From: a bacterium
GTDB lineage: Bacteria > SM23-31 > JAUVVT01
Length of the DNA: 5,826 bases
NCBI GenBank assembly: GCA_030604505.1
Contig: JAUVVT010000150.1
Location: 1 to 5,826 of the forward strand
Direction of reading: 5' to 3'
The position numbers and the translations under genes were made by a program. Below are positions 1 through 5,826 of the stretch, piece by piece (position 1 is the stretch's first letter; each line of letters starts with the position of its first letter). A model generated the notes under the pieces. That model made no database searches, was not told the DNA's origin, and was given only the letters and a program-made list of their open reading frames with translations.

Positions 1-263
1 AAAATAAAATAATCCCCCCTGACCCAATTGATAAAGACTTATATGATTTACCACCTGAAGATAAAGCAAAAGTGAAATCAACTCCCGGCAGTCTGGAGGA
101 GGTTTTGGATGCTCTGGAGAAAGACCATGATTTCTTGTTAAAGGGAGATGTCTTTACTTCGGATGTTATTGATACGTGGATTAATTACAAAAGAGATAAA
201 GAAGTCGGCGAGATTAGACTCAGGCCCCATCCTTATGAGTTTGCACTGTATTTTGATATTTAA
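1..263 (+). CDS. glnA: Glutamine synthetase type I, C-terminal fragment (5' end outside window)
   Basis: This is the end of a type I glutamine synthetase, the cytoplasmic dodecamer that makes glutamine from glutamate, ammonium and ATP. The reading frame is open from base 3 to the TAA at 261-263, giving 86 residues; the first roughly 380 residues lie to the left. The fragment opens with the family segment NKIIPPDPIDKDLYDLPPED, which aligns with the adenylylation loop of the E. coli enzyme (DKNLYDLPPEE), and the Tyr codon at 42-44 is the counterpart of adenylylated Tyr397. Next come the SLEEVLDAL helix, the DVFTSDVIDTWI segment and the family-typical C-terminus RPHPYEFALYFDI. The GTG at 72 is an internal Val codon and not a start. 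Retention of the tyrosine allows control by an adenylyltransferase (GlnE) but does not prove it. Identity is assigned by recalled family resemblance and is secure; subtype I-beta is likely. Confidence 0.95.
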   Translation, partial: NKIIPPDPIDKDLYDLPPEDKAKVKSTPGSLEEVLDALEKDHDFLLKGDVFTSDVIDTWINYKRDKEVGEIRLRPHPYEFALYFDI

Positions 264-412
264 ATAATATTGGGAAGTTTGGCAAAAATCAAGTAGTTGA
301 ATCATTAAAAGAAATTCTTAATGTCAAAACCCAAATGCTAAGAAATATGTGATTATACAAGCTTTGTAATTTAGTAATCTTGATTTTATTTGACATTTAT
401 CTCGAGTTCTCA

Positions 413-455
413 ATTAAATTGAAGAAAAATGTTTTTCTTGATTTAATGATTTTTT
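413..455 (+). terminator. AT-rich hairpin plus T-run, possible glnA terminator
   Basis: The left arm is ATTAAAT (413-419) and AAGAAAAA (422-429). The right arm is TTTTTCTT (432-439) and ATTTAAT (441-447). All 15 pairs are perfect, interrupted only by a TG/G internal bulge; the inner pairs must open to make a real loop. GA and then six T (450-455) follow. The order stem then T-run matches an intrinsic terminator reading left to right, about 150 bases after the glnA stop. Only two G-C pairs are present, so the stem is weak. In such AT-rich DNA it could also be a regulatory palindrome or chance. Confidence 0.4.
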
Positions 456-466
456 ATGCTTATAAT
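438..466 (+). promoter_or_regulatory. Candidate sigma70-type promoter for the oxidoreductase gene
   Basis: TTGATT (438-443) is separated by 17 bases from a perfect TATAAT (461-466), which would start transcription near 473 and leave a leader of about 210 bases before the ATG at 684. The -35 box overlaps the 3' arm of the hairpin at 413-447. A perfect TTGACA lies further upstream at 390-395 with only a poor -10 (TTAAAT, 414-419, 18-base spacer). Chance hexamer matches are common in DNA this AT-rich, and a Bacteroidota-type organism would use a different -7/-33 consensus, so this call is tentative. Confidence 0.3.
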
Positions 467-671
467 ATTTTTAATTTTTTAAATGAATCACAATTATAAA
501 AGAATCTGCTGAAAAAGGCATTAATAGTGATTATTCCTTGATAATATTGGTATAGGGGAATGTTCCGTTCCTACAATTTAAAATACACTTTTTTAAACTC
601 GATTATACATTCGGCTTTTCTGAGAAATTTTTACAAAATTATTATATAAGGTATTTAAAAAATAAAATAAC

Positions 672-676
672 AGGAG
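672..676 (+). promoter_or_regulatory. Shine-Dalgarno AGGAG for the oxidoreductase gene
   Basis: AGGAG sits 7 bases before the ATG at 684. It is the best ribosome binding site in the window and fixes the start of the Gfo/Idh/MocA gene, which places the twin-arginine signal at the very N-terminus of the protein. Confidence 0.85.
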
Positions 677-683
677 AATAATT

Positions 684-2141
684 ATGTCACTCAAAACCAC
701 ACATTCAAGACGTATTTTCTTGAAAAATACTGCAAAAGGAACTGCCGGACTGGTATTGGGCAGCAGTATTTCCACCTTTGCTGCAAGAAAAAAGTTTTCA
801 CGGAAAAACAGTCCTAATGATACTATAGGCATAGGAATAATTGGACCTGGTGGAAGAGGAAGAGGATTATTAGCTTCGATAGGATTCGTTCATCCTGATG
901 CAAAGAAGAGAAGGTCAAGAAGTGTAGAGACTCGCTCTGGTGTTTCTGAAGAGTTTGAACTTCCAAATTTGGAATTGAGGGGGGCTTGTGACGTTTACGA
1001 GGGTAATTTAAATAAGACAATGGAGATTGCGAAAGCAAGCGGTTCACGGGCAACTGCTTATAAAGATTACCGGAAATTGCTTGAGAATAAGGATATTGAC
1101 GTTGTGATTATTGCTACACCTGACCACTGGCATGCGCCTGTTACGATAGATGCTGCAAACGCAGGAAAAGATATTTATGTAGAAAAATGTATGACTCATA
1201 ATATTCCGGAGACAAAAAACCTTGTGAAGGCAGTCAAAGTCAATAAGAGAATACTCCAGCTCGGTCATCAGGGAAGACAAAGCGAGATATATAAAAGAGC
1301 AAAGGAACTTGTGGAGCAGGGAACGCTTGGTAATATAACACTTGTTCAGACCTTTACAAACAGAAACACACCAAATGGTGCATGGGTATATAATATACCG
1401 GATGATGCATCCACTAAAACGGTTGATTGGGGGAGGTATCTCGGAAATGCTCCCTGGCGTGAGTTTGACCCGAGACGTGTTTTTCGCTGGAGACTATTCT
1501 GGGATTACGGAACTGGACTCGCAGGCGACCTTATGACACATGAATGGGACGGTGTTGACCACATTTTAAACGTGGGAATTCCGCACAGCGTAGTATCTTC
1601 CGGAGGCATTTACTATTACAAAGACGGAAGAGATGTACCGGATGTATGGCAGGTTACAATGGAATATCCTGAACGTGACCTTACCGTAACATATAATGCA
1701 ACTCTGGCTAACAGCCACCGTCGAGGGCAATTATATATGGGTTCTGATGCGACTATGAATATGACCGGAGGTCTCAATGTTTATGTTGATAAAAATTCCA
1801 AAAGGTATGCCGATAAAATCAGGAATGGTGAGTTAAAACTTCTGAACCCGATGCTTGCCTTTCAGGCAGAAAGCGGTCGTAAAATTGAGGAGATTACATC
1901 TGCTACGGAAAAATGGACTATTGACAAAGGACTGCTTTATACATTTACATCGGAAGGGAGAATGGTTAATACTACTATGCTCCACTTAAAGGAGTTTTTG
2001 GATTGCGTCAGGTCGCGCGCTAAAACTTCGTGCAATGAGGACGTCGGTTTTAATGAAGCTATAACAGCGCATATGGCAACCCAATCGTACCTGCAGGGAA
2101 GAAAAATCACCTGGAACCCGAAAAGAAAAGATATTGTGTGA
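684..2141 (+). CDS. Tat-exported Gfo/Idh/MocA family oxidoreductase
   Basis: A 485-residue NAD(P)-dependent oxidoreductase of the Gfo/Idh/MocA family, whose members oxidise or epimerise sugars, inositols and glycosides. The substrate cannot be told from sequence. Residues 8-14 are SRRIFLK, a textbook twin-arginine motif, followed by a mildly hydrophobic stretch (19-34), so export as a folded, cofactor-loaded protein is expected, as known for Zymomonas glucose-fructose oxidoreductase. The Rossmann loop is GPGGRG (54-59). VIIATPDHWHAP (141-152) is the usual strand and loop over the cofactor. The catalytic lysine motif reads E167-K168-C169 where most relatives have EKP. D282, H286 and D289 form the conserved DxxxHxxD of the C-terminal domain. 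About 27 residues at 71-97, rich in Arg, Lys and Glu, look inserted between the first helix and second strand. The gene stands alone on its strand, with no partner sugar-metabolism gene beside it. Family call firm; export strongly supported; substrate unknown. Confidence 0.93.
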   Translation: MSLKTTHSRRIFLKNTAKGTAGLVLGSSISTFAARKKFSRKNSPNDTIGIGIIGPGGRGRGLLASIGFVHPDAKKRRSRSVETRSGVSEEFELPNLELRGACDVYEGNLNKTMEIAKASGSRATAYKDYRKLLENKDIDVVIIATPDHWHAPVTIDAANAGKDIYVEKCMTHNIPETKNLVKAVKVNKRILQLGHQGRQSEIYKRAKELVEQGTLGNITLVQTFTNRNTPNGAWVYNIPDDASTKTVDWGRYLGNAPWREFDPRRVFRWRLFWDYGTGLAGDLMTHEWDGVDHILNVGIPHSVVSSGGIYYYKDGRDVPDVWQVTMEYPERDLTVTYNATLANSHRRGQLYMGSDATMNMTGGLNVYVDKNSKRYADKIRNGELKLLNPMLAFQAESGRKIEEITSATEKWTIDKGLLYTFTSEGRMVNTTMLHLKEFLDCVRSRAKTSCNEDVGFNEAITAHMATQSYLQGRKITWNPKRKDIV

Positions 2142-2193
2142 GATATTTTATTTAATTAATCTGAATTATTTATAAATATAGTAATCATCTCTC

Positions 2194-2221
2194 GGCTATT
2201 AGCTTTTAGCTATTAGCTTAA
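2194..2221 (+). repeat. Heptamer array 1 (four 7-base units, consensus AGCTWTT)
   Basis: Four contiguous units at 2194-2200, 2201-2207, 2208-2214 and 2215-2221. The two central ones are AGCTTTT and AGCTATT; the first begins GGCT and the last ends in AA. The 7-base phase is exact. The array lies 53 bases after the oxidoreductase stop. It matches array 3 (3777-3804) in orientation and is opposite to array 2 (2316-2343). Confidence 0.8.
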
Positions 2222-2315
2222 TTTGGGAGTGAATTCTCATCCGTACTTCCAAGCTTTTATAAGTTTTTGAGATGTCGCAGAATAAATCAATATAGATTCT
2301 GAGATTCATTTATTT

Positions 2316-2343
2316 GATTGCTAACAGCTGTTAGCTAAAAGCT
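2316..2343 (-). repeat. Heptamer array 2, inverted (four 7-base units)
   Basis: Read on the minus strand this gives AGCTTTT (2343-2337), AGCTAAC (2336-2330), AGCTGTT (2329-2323) and a diverged AGCAATC (2322-2316), again in exact 7-base phase. It starts 10 bases after the transporter stop. TAGCTAAAAGCT at 2332-2343 is the exact reverse complement of 2201-2212 in array 1. The array contains the perfect palindrome at 2320-2335. Confidence 0.75.
2320..2335. repeat. Perfect 16-base palindrome in the convergent gap
   Basis: GCTAACAGCTGTTAGC is its own reverse complement over all 16 bases. As RNA it could form a short hairpin just after the transporter stop (18 bases on the minus strand), but no T-run follows on either strand, so an ordinary intrinsic terminator is not supported. 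It arises within heptamer array 2 because AGCT is itself palindromic. Confidence 0.7.
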
Positions 2344-2353
2344 GTAAAATAAA

Positions 2354-3754
2354 TTACCAGAAGCCGCATAATTTCCAATATGGAAAACCGATCCCAATCC
2401 AGATAATGATATTCATTACCGAAACAATAAATCCGATTTTCCACCATTTAATCTGGTCAACATATCCCGCATTAAAATAAATGGGGGCGGGACCTGTGGC
2501 GTAGTGTGTTATGGATGCATTTAGATTCGAGAAGTATGCTAATGCAAGAGCGGCTAAGAGAGGGGGGACGCCGACGCTTACTGCAACTCCGAGGAATGCG
2601 GGGAACATTGCAGTAATATGTGCAGTCATACTTGCGAATCCGTAGTGGGAATAAAAATAGATTAACAGGATTAAAATCAGAGCCGGAGTAAGGGGAAAAT
2701 TAATCAGATAACTTGAAACGGTATTGCTGAACCATCCAATAACTCCGAGCTTTGAAAGACTTCCTGCCATCATCACAAGTCCCCCAAACCAAAGCATTGC
2801 GTCCCATGCATCTTTTTCTGCAATAATGTCAGACCAATCCAAAACTCTAAGAACAATCATCAGTCCAACACCAAATATGGCTGTTGTAGTTACGTGAATA
2901 TTATGAAAGTTTGAAGTAATCCATATAAAAAGAACAAGAAAAAATATTCCCAGGAGTACTTTCTCTTCTTTTTTCATTTTTCCCATTTTTTTAAGCTCTT
3001 CTTCGGCGACTGTTTTTGATTTTGATGATACTTTTATTTCCGGCGGTACTAACTTATAAATGAGAAGTGGGATAAGAATCAATGATATAATACCCGGCAG
3101 AATTGCACCCAGAGCCCATGTCGTCCACATTATTTCGATACCGGTAATATTTTTGGTAATCTCTGCGGCAAGAGGATTTGCAGCCATTGAAGTAAGAAAT
3201 AGAGCAGATATCACAATATCAGCGTGAAATTGTGTTAAAATAAGGAAAGAACCGATTTTCTGTGGAGAATCATCGGGCTCAGAACCATAAGCCGAACAAA
3301 GACTTCTTACGATTGGATAAAATATTCCGCCATTTCGGGCAGTATTTGAGGGCATAGCCGGAGATAGAATGAATTCGCTTATCACAAGAGAATAACTCAA
3401 TCCAAGAGAACTTCGCCCAAATAGTTTTATAAAAATAAACGCGATTCTTCTGCCCAGACCTGTTTTTATGAAGCCCCTTGCAATTAAAAAAGCAGTAACA
3501 ATCAGCCAGACTGTGGTATTTGCAAAACCGCTTAATGTCTCTTTTATCGGTAGTGTATTTGTCAGTGCCGTCATCACAATACCGATAAATACAATCCCTC
3601 CCATACCGATAGGTTTTAGAATCAAGCCAACGATAGTGGCGCTGAAAATTGCTAAAAGATGAATACCGTTTGCCTCAACGCCAGAAGGTACCGGCAGAAA
3701 CCACACAGATAAAAACACTGCAAATATTATTAATATTTTATATTTCCTATTCAA
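2354..3754 (-). CDS. DASS-family anion:sodium symporter / dicarboxylate translocator
   Basis: A 466-residue inner-membrane protein of the divalent anion:Na+ symporter family (the CitT / plastid 2-oxoglutarate-malate translocator / INDY group), carrying di- or tricarboxylates or similar anions. Hydrophobic segments run along its length (among them about 5-21, 76-98, 205-232, 264-281, 287-303, 355-375 and 437-457). The first substrate/sodium hairpin is SPAMPSNTARNGG (131-143) with the SNT motif at 136-138; its counterpart is SNLNASITHYATGPAPIYF (409-427). The 'THY-TGPAPI' wording and the YSHYGFASMTAH segment (368-379) resemble the CitT/2-oxoglutarate-malate branch, though the exact substrate is unproven. 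The charged loop at 244-267 is typical of the family. The start is a TTG at 3754-3752: an in-frame stop lies 27 bases upstream with no ATG between, and this start gives a short basic N-terminus before the first membrane helix. The ribosome binding site is weak (GGA, 9 bases away). The phosphorylase gene precedes it on the same strand by 123 bases. Length is normal for the family. Confidence 0.92.
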   Translation of the reverse strand: MNRKYKILIIFAVFLSVWFLPVPSGVEANGIHLLAIFSATIVGLILKPIGMGGIVFIGIVMTALTNTLPIKETLSGFANTTVWLIVTAFLIARGFIKTGLGRRIAFIFIKLFGRSSLGLSYSLVISEFILSPAMPSNTARNGGIFYPIVRSLCSAYGSEPDDSPQKIGSFLILTQFHADIVISALFLTSMAANPLAAEITKNITGIEIMWTTWALGAILPGIISLILIPLLIYKLVPPEIKVSSKSKTVAEEELKKMGKMKKEEKVLLGIFFLVLFIWITSNFHNIHVTTTAIFGVGLMIVLRVLDWSDIIAEKDAWDAMLWFGGLVMMAGSLSKLGVIGWFSNTVSSYLINFPLTPALILILLIYFYSHYGFASMTAHITAMFPAFLGVAVSVGVPPLLAALALAYFSNLNASITHYATGPAPIYFNAGYVDQIKWWKIGFIVSVMNIIIWIGIGFPYWKLCGFW

Positions 3755-3776
3755 TTTGATTGTTCCGGAATAAAGC

Positions 3777-3804
3777 GGCTTTTAGCTATTCGTTCTTAGC
3801 TTTT
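3777..3804 (+). repeat. Heptamer array 3 (four 7-base units)
   Basis: Units at 3777-3783 (GGCTTTT), 3784-3790 (AGCTATT), 3791-3797 (diverged, CGTTCTT) and 3798-3804 (AGCTTTT), in exact 7-base phase. Like array 1, it begins with a GGCT unit. It lies 22 bases upstream of the transporter start codon, within the probable leader of that gene, and its first two units contain the in-frame stop that limits the transporter reading frame. Confidence 0.75.
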
Positions 3805-3850
3805 AAGTAAATATGAGTGAATTTTAAAATCGGTTTACTTTTTCTTTTTT
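3805..3850 (+). repeat. Inverted repeat followed by a T-rich run
   Basis: AAGTAAA (3805-3811) and TTTACTT (3834-3840) are perfect 7-base arms around a 22-base loop, followed on the plus strand by T-rich sequence to 3850. The geometry resembles a plus-strand terminator, yet no plus-strand gene ends here, so it could only stop antisense transcription or be fortuitous. Low-complexity AT sequence makes chance plausible. Confidence 0.3.
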
Positions 3851-3877
3851 AAAAAAATATATACCATATGATTATTT

Positions 3878-5826
3878 TTACTCAGACCATAAGATTAAGC
3901 CTGTTTCGAAGAAATTATTAAGATGTTCATGTTTTGGGAGGATTCTTAAAGAGTAACCGTGCCTTCCGCTTTTTTTACATGTAATCTTACCTTCGAATGT
4001 ATGATTACCGCTGTCATCTGAAGTTTTGCATTCTGTCGGTATTGTAACCGCATCTACTATTTCCATCTGGAAATTAACAGAACCGAAGTATAACTCAACT
4101 TGAACGTCATCCGGTTTTAATGAATCCAGGAAAATATTTGCTTTAACTTTAAATTCGGTGCCGACTGATATTTGTTTTGGAGCTTTTGTTTTAATACTTT
4201 TTATTCTTATTTTATCCCAGTTACTCTTAATATGTGATTTCCATTCGGCGAGTTCGTTTGCCTTCTCTGCTTTATTTTCACTCATTTTGGTGAATCTATT
4301 AAATGCGGGCAGATAAAAATTTTCAAAATATTCCCGTACCATTCTATTGGTATTAAAAATAGAGCATAAAGACATCATAGAAGATTTCATTTTTTTAATC
4401 CACCCTCTCGGCAGCCCATCCCTGCCTCTTTCATAAAAGAGGGGTATGATTTCTTTCTCCAAAAGGTCATAAATTGCATTTGACTCGACTTCATTCTGCA
4501 GATTTATGTCATCATATATCTCCCCCCTCCCAATTGCCCATCCTGTCTCAACAGAATATGCCTCATCCCACCATCCATCAAGTATGCTCATATTAATTAC
4601 TCCATTGGCAACAGCTTTCATACCGCTTGTTCCGCTTGCTTCCTCGAGTCTTAACGGAGTGCTTAACCAGACATCAACACCTTGAACCAAATATCTTGAA
4701 ACACATCTATCATAATCTTCAATAAAAATGATACTTCTCCTCAACTGTTCTTGATGGGCAATCTGAACTATTTCTTGTATAAGTTCTTTGCCGGGACTAT
4801 CCTTTGGATGTGCCTTACCGGCAAATATAATCTGTACGGGTCTATTTTTATTATTAAGGATTTTAGCTAATCGCTCTAAATCATGGAATATTAAAGTTGA
4901 CCTTTTATATGTTGCAAACCTTCGTGCAAATCCAATTGTCAGTGCTTCTGGATTTAAAACCTCATCGGCGAAAACAATCTCAGAAGACATAGCACCCCGT
5001 TTCTTCAGTTGCTCCGACAGTCTTCTTCTTGCAAAAGCCACCATTCTTTCTCTTCTTCGTTCGTGTGTTCTCCATAGTTCTTCCGGAGGAATTTGTTCAA
5101 CTCTTTTCCATATAGTTTGGTCTCCGGGATTTGTTAATAATCTTGGTCCGAGATATCTGATATAAAGGTCTGCCATATCATGTGAAATCCATGACCTGCA
5201 GTGAATTCCGTTTGTTATATGAGATATTGGTATTTCATCTTCCGGAACCCTGCGCCAAATACTTTTCCACATTTTTCTCGAAACTTTTCCGTGCAGTTTA
5301 CTCACTCCATTTACAAAATCTGATAACCGTAATGCAAGTATTGCCATTGAAAAAGATTCTTTTGGATTCTTCGGATTTTCTCTTCCCAATGAGAGAAACT
5401 CATCGCGTGAAATTTTCAATAAATCATAATAATGTCCGAAATATTTATCAATCAGGTCCGGATTAAAGATATCAATACCTGCTGGTACTGGTGTATGTGT
5501 TGTAAAAACATTGTTTGATTTAGTGAGTTCAATTGCTTCCCAGAAATTAATGTTGTATTCTTTCATAGCTAATCGAATTCTTTCAATTGCGAGAAATGCC
5601 GAATGCCCTTCATTCATATGAAATACGGTTGGTCGATACCCTAATTTTTCTAAAGCTCTTAAACCTCCTATTCCCAGTAGAATCTCCTGTTGTATCCTCG
5701 TTTCTCTATCTCCTCCGTAAAGTTCATCGGTTAAATCTCTATCTTCCGTTGTGTTTTTGGAAATATTAGTATCAAGGGCATATAACGAGATTCTTCCAAT
5801 TTTTATCTGCCATATTTGTGCATAAA
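3878..5826 (-). CDS. glgP: Alpha-glucan phosphorylase (GT35), N-terminus outside window
   Basis: A cytoplasmic PLP-dependent phosphorylase that releases glucose-1-phosphate from glycogen or maltodextrin. The frame is open from the right edge to the TAA at 3880-3878. The first ATG in the visible frame, at 5617, is the internal Met of HMNEGHSAFL, because 69 good family codons precede it (GRISLYALDTN, DRDLTDELYGGD, RIQQEILLGIGG). The visible part is 648 residues; relatives of about 820-860 residues imply some 200 missing. Numbering from that Met: HTPVPAG (41-47); R233 and K238 in RRFATYKRS, matching the phosphate-contact pair of the family; and EASGTSGMKAVANG (326-339), where K334 (codon 4618-4616) is the PLP Schiff-base lysine. 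The DGWWDEAY wording and a C-terminal beta-rich domain (about 466-579, ending SGRHGYSLRILPKHEHL...LILWSE) place it in the Thermus/Thermotoga-like 'alpha-glucan family', not with E. coli GlgP/MalP. The missing N-terminus should carry the DUF3417-type domain. The gene looks intact. Confidence 0.95.
   Translation of the reverse strand, partial: YAQIWQIKIGRISLYALDTNISKNTTEDRDLTDELYGGDRETRIQQEILLGIGGLRALEKLGYRPTVFHMNEGHSAFLAIERIRLAMKEYNINFWEAIELTKSNNVFTTHTPVPAGIDIFNPDLIDKYFGHYYDLLKISRDEFLSLGRENPKNPKESFSMAILALRLSDFVNGVSKLHGKVSRKMWKSIWRRVPEDEIPISHITNGIHCRSWISHDMADLYIRYLGPRLLTNPGDQTIWKRVEQIPPEELWRTHERRRERMVAFARRRLSEQLKKRGAMSSEIVFADEVLNPEALTIGFARRFATYKRSTLIFHDLERLAKILNNKNRPVQIIFAGKAHPKDSPGKELIQEIVQIAHQEQLRRSIIFIEDYDRCVSRYLVQGVDVWLSTPLRLEEASGTSGMKAVANGVINMSILDGWWDEAYSVETGWAIGRGEIYDDINLQNEVESNAIYDLLEKEIIPLFYERGRDGLPRGWIKKMKSSMMSLCSIFNTNRMVREYFENFYLPAFNRFTKMSENKAEKANELAEWKSHIKSNWDKIRIKSIKTKAPKQISVGTEFKVKANIFLDSLKPDDVQVELYFGSVNFQMEIVDAVTIPTECKTSDDSGNHTFEGKITCKKSGRHGYSLRILPKHEHLNNFFETGLILWSE

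Larger units (their letters stand above)
264..683. other. 420-base gap between glnA and the oxidoreductase gene
   Basis: I see no convincing gene here. The stretch is very AT-rich. It contains a terminator-like hairpin (413-447), promoter-like hexamers (390-395, 438-443 and 461-466), a small inverted repeat GGAATGTTCC at 557-566, and the ribosome binding site of the next gene at 672-676. If transcription of the downstream gene starts near 473, its leader would be about 210 bases long. I recognised no riboswitch or RNA gene in it. A 32-codon open stretch at 257-352 lacks a standard start codon and ribosome binding site and was not called. Confidence 0.6.
2142..2353. other. Gap between convergent genes
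   Basis: This is the 3'-to-3' space between the oxidoreductase (+) and transporter (-) genes, so it must handle termination of both transcripts. I see no classic GC-rich stem with a T-run for either strand. It holds two heptamer arrays in opposite orientations (2194-2221 and 2316-2343), a perfect 16-base palindrome (2320-2335), and a weak AT-only inverted repeat, AATAAAT (2281-2287) with ATTTATT (2308-2314). No gene was found. Confidence 0.6.
3755..3877. other. 123-base gap between phosphorylase and transporter genes
   Basis: Both flanking genes read leftwards. The gap holds heptamer array 3 (3777-3804), an inverted repeat AAGTAAA/TTTACTT (3805-3840) followed by a T-rich run on the plus strand, and a poly(A)/poly(T) junction around 3845-3857. 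On the minus strand, which is the transcribed one, the run TTTTTTT (3857-3851) lies about 20 bases after the phosphorylase stop, but the sequence before it forms only a poor AT stem. Whether the two genes share a transcript cannot be decided. Confidence 0.5.

Noticed and set aside
257..352. Open stretch of 32 codons after glnA with protein-like composition (contains VVESLKEILNVKTQMLRNM)
   Set aside because: No ATG/GTG/TTG start or ribosome binding site, it begins right after an in-frame stop, and it resembles no family I know; short open frames are expected by chance here. A degraded gene remnant cannot be excluded.
593..1280. Minus-strand open frames at 593-832, 823-1053 and 1044-1280
   Set aside because: They lie opposite the oxidoreductase gene or its leader, have no recognisable domains, and are shadows of the coding frame.
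1342..1536. Second plus-strand frame inside the oxidoreductase gene
   Set aside because: Frame-shifted shadow; the main frame is intact and carries all the conserved residues.
2244..2266. Terminator for the oxidoreductase gene at the T-run near 2262-2266
   Set aside because: The only available stem (ACTT/AAGT) is four pairs around a long loop, too weak to support a call.
2194..2343. CRISPR array, att site or insertion sequence at the short repeats
   Set aside because: The units are 7 bases and contiguous with no spacers; there is no transposase, integrase or target duplication in the window.
3468..3662. Plus-strand frame inside the transporter gene
   Set aside because: Antisense shadow of membrane helices, with no start context or homology.
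5615..5617. ATG at 5617 as the phosphorylase start
   Set aside because: 69 codons upstream in the same frame read as conserved phosphorylase sequence up to the window edge, so this Met is internal.
4788..5769. Plus-strand frames at 4788-5165, 5182-5466 and 5587-5769
   Set aside because: All are antisense to the phosphorylase, which is strongly conserved and continuous across this whole stretch.

Overview
The window is AT-rich bacterial DNA with four protein-coding genes, two of them cut by the window edges. No gene names a taxon. The low GC, the frequent AGA/AGG and ATA codons, the exported Gfo/Idh/MocA oxidoreductase and the 'alpha-glucan family' type of phosphorylase would fit the Bacteroidota/Ignavibacteriota neighbourhood. 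That placement is an inference and not firm.

Layout, left to right. (1) 1-263 (+): the last 86 codons of a type I glutamine synthetase, including the tyrosine of the adenylylation loop. (2) 264-683: a 420-base gap with no convincing gene. It holds an AT-rich hairpin followed by six T (a possible glnA terminator), promoter-like hexamers overlapping and just after it, and a strong ribosome binding site for the next gene. (3) 684-2141 (+): a complete Tat-exported Gfo/Idh/MocA oxidoreductase. (4) 2142-2353: a gap between convergent genes, carrying two short arrays of 7-base units in opposite orientations. (5) 2354-3754 (-): a complete DASS-family dicarboxylate/anion transporter with a TTG start. 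(6) 3755-3877: a 123-base gap with a third heptamer array. (7) 3878-5826 (-): an alpha-glucan phosphorylase, complete at its C-terminus but running off the right edge, so that roughly the first 200 residues are missing.

The genes do not form an obvious single pathway. Glutamine synthetase assimilates ammonium, the phosphorylase mobilises storage glucan, the transporter moves dicarboxylate-type anions, and the exported oxidoreductase probably acts on a sugar or sugar derivative. The phosphorylase and transporter could be co-transcribed because they share a strand and are 123 bases apart, but the gap also contains AT-rich and T/A-tract sequence that could separate them.

I found no evidence of a previously undescribed multi-gene system. 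The most unusual signal is non-coding: three 28-base arrays of a 7-base unit (consensus AGCTWTT) bracketing the transporter gene. Two of them, in the same orientation, share further downstream similarity, which suggests degenerate copies of one intergenic repeat family.
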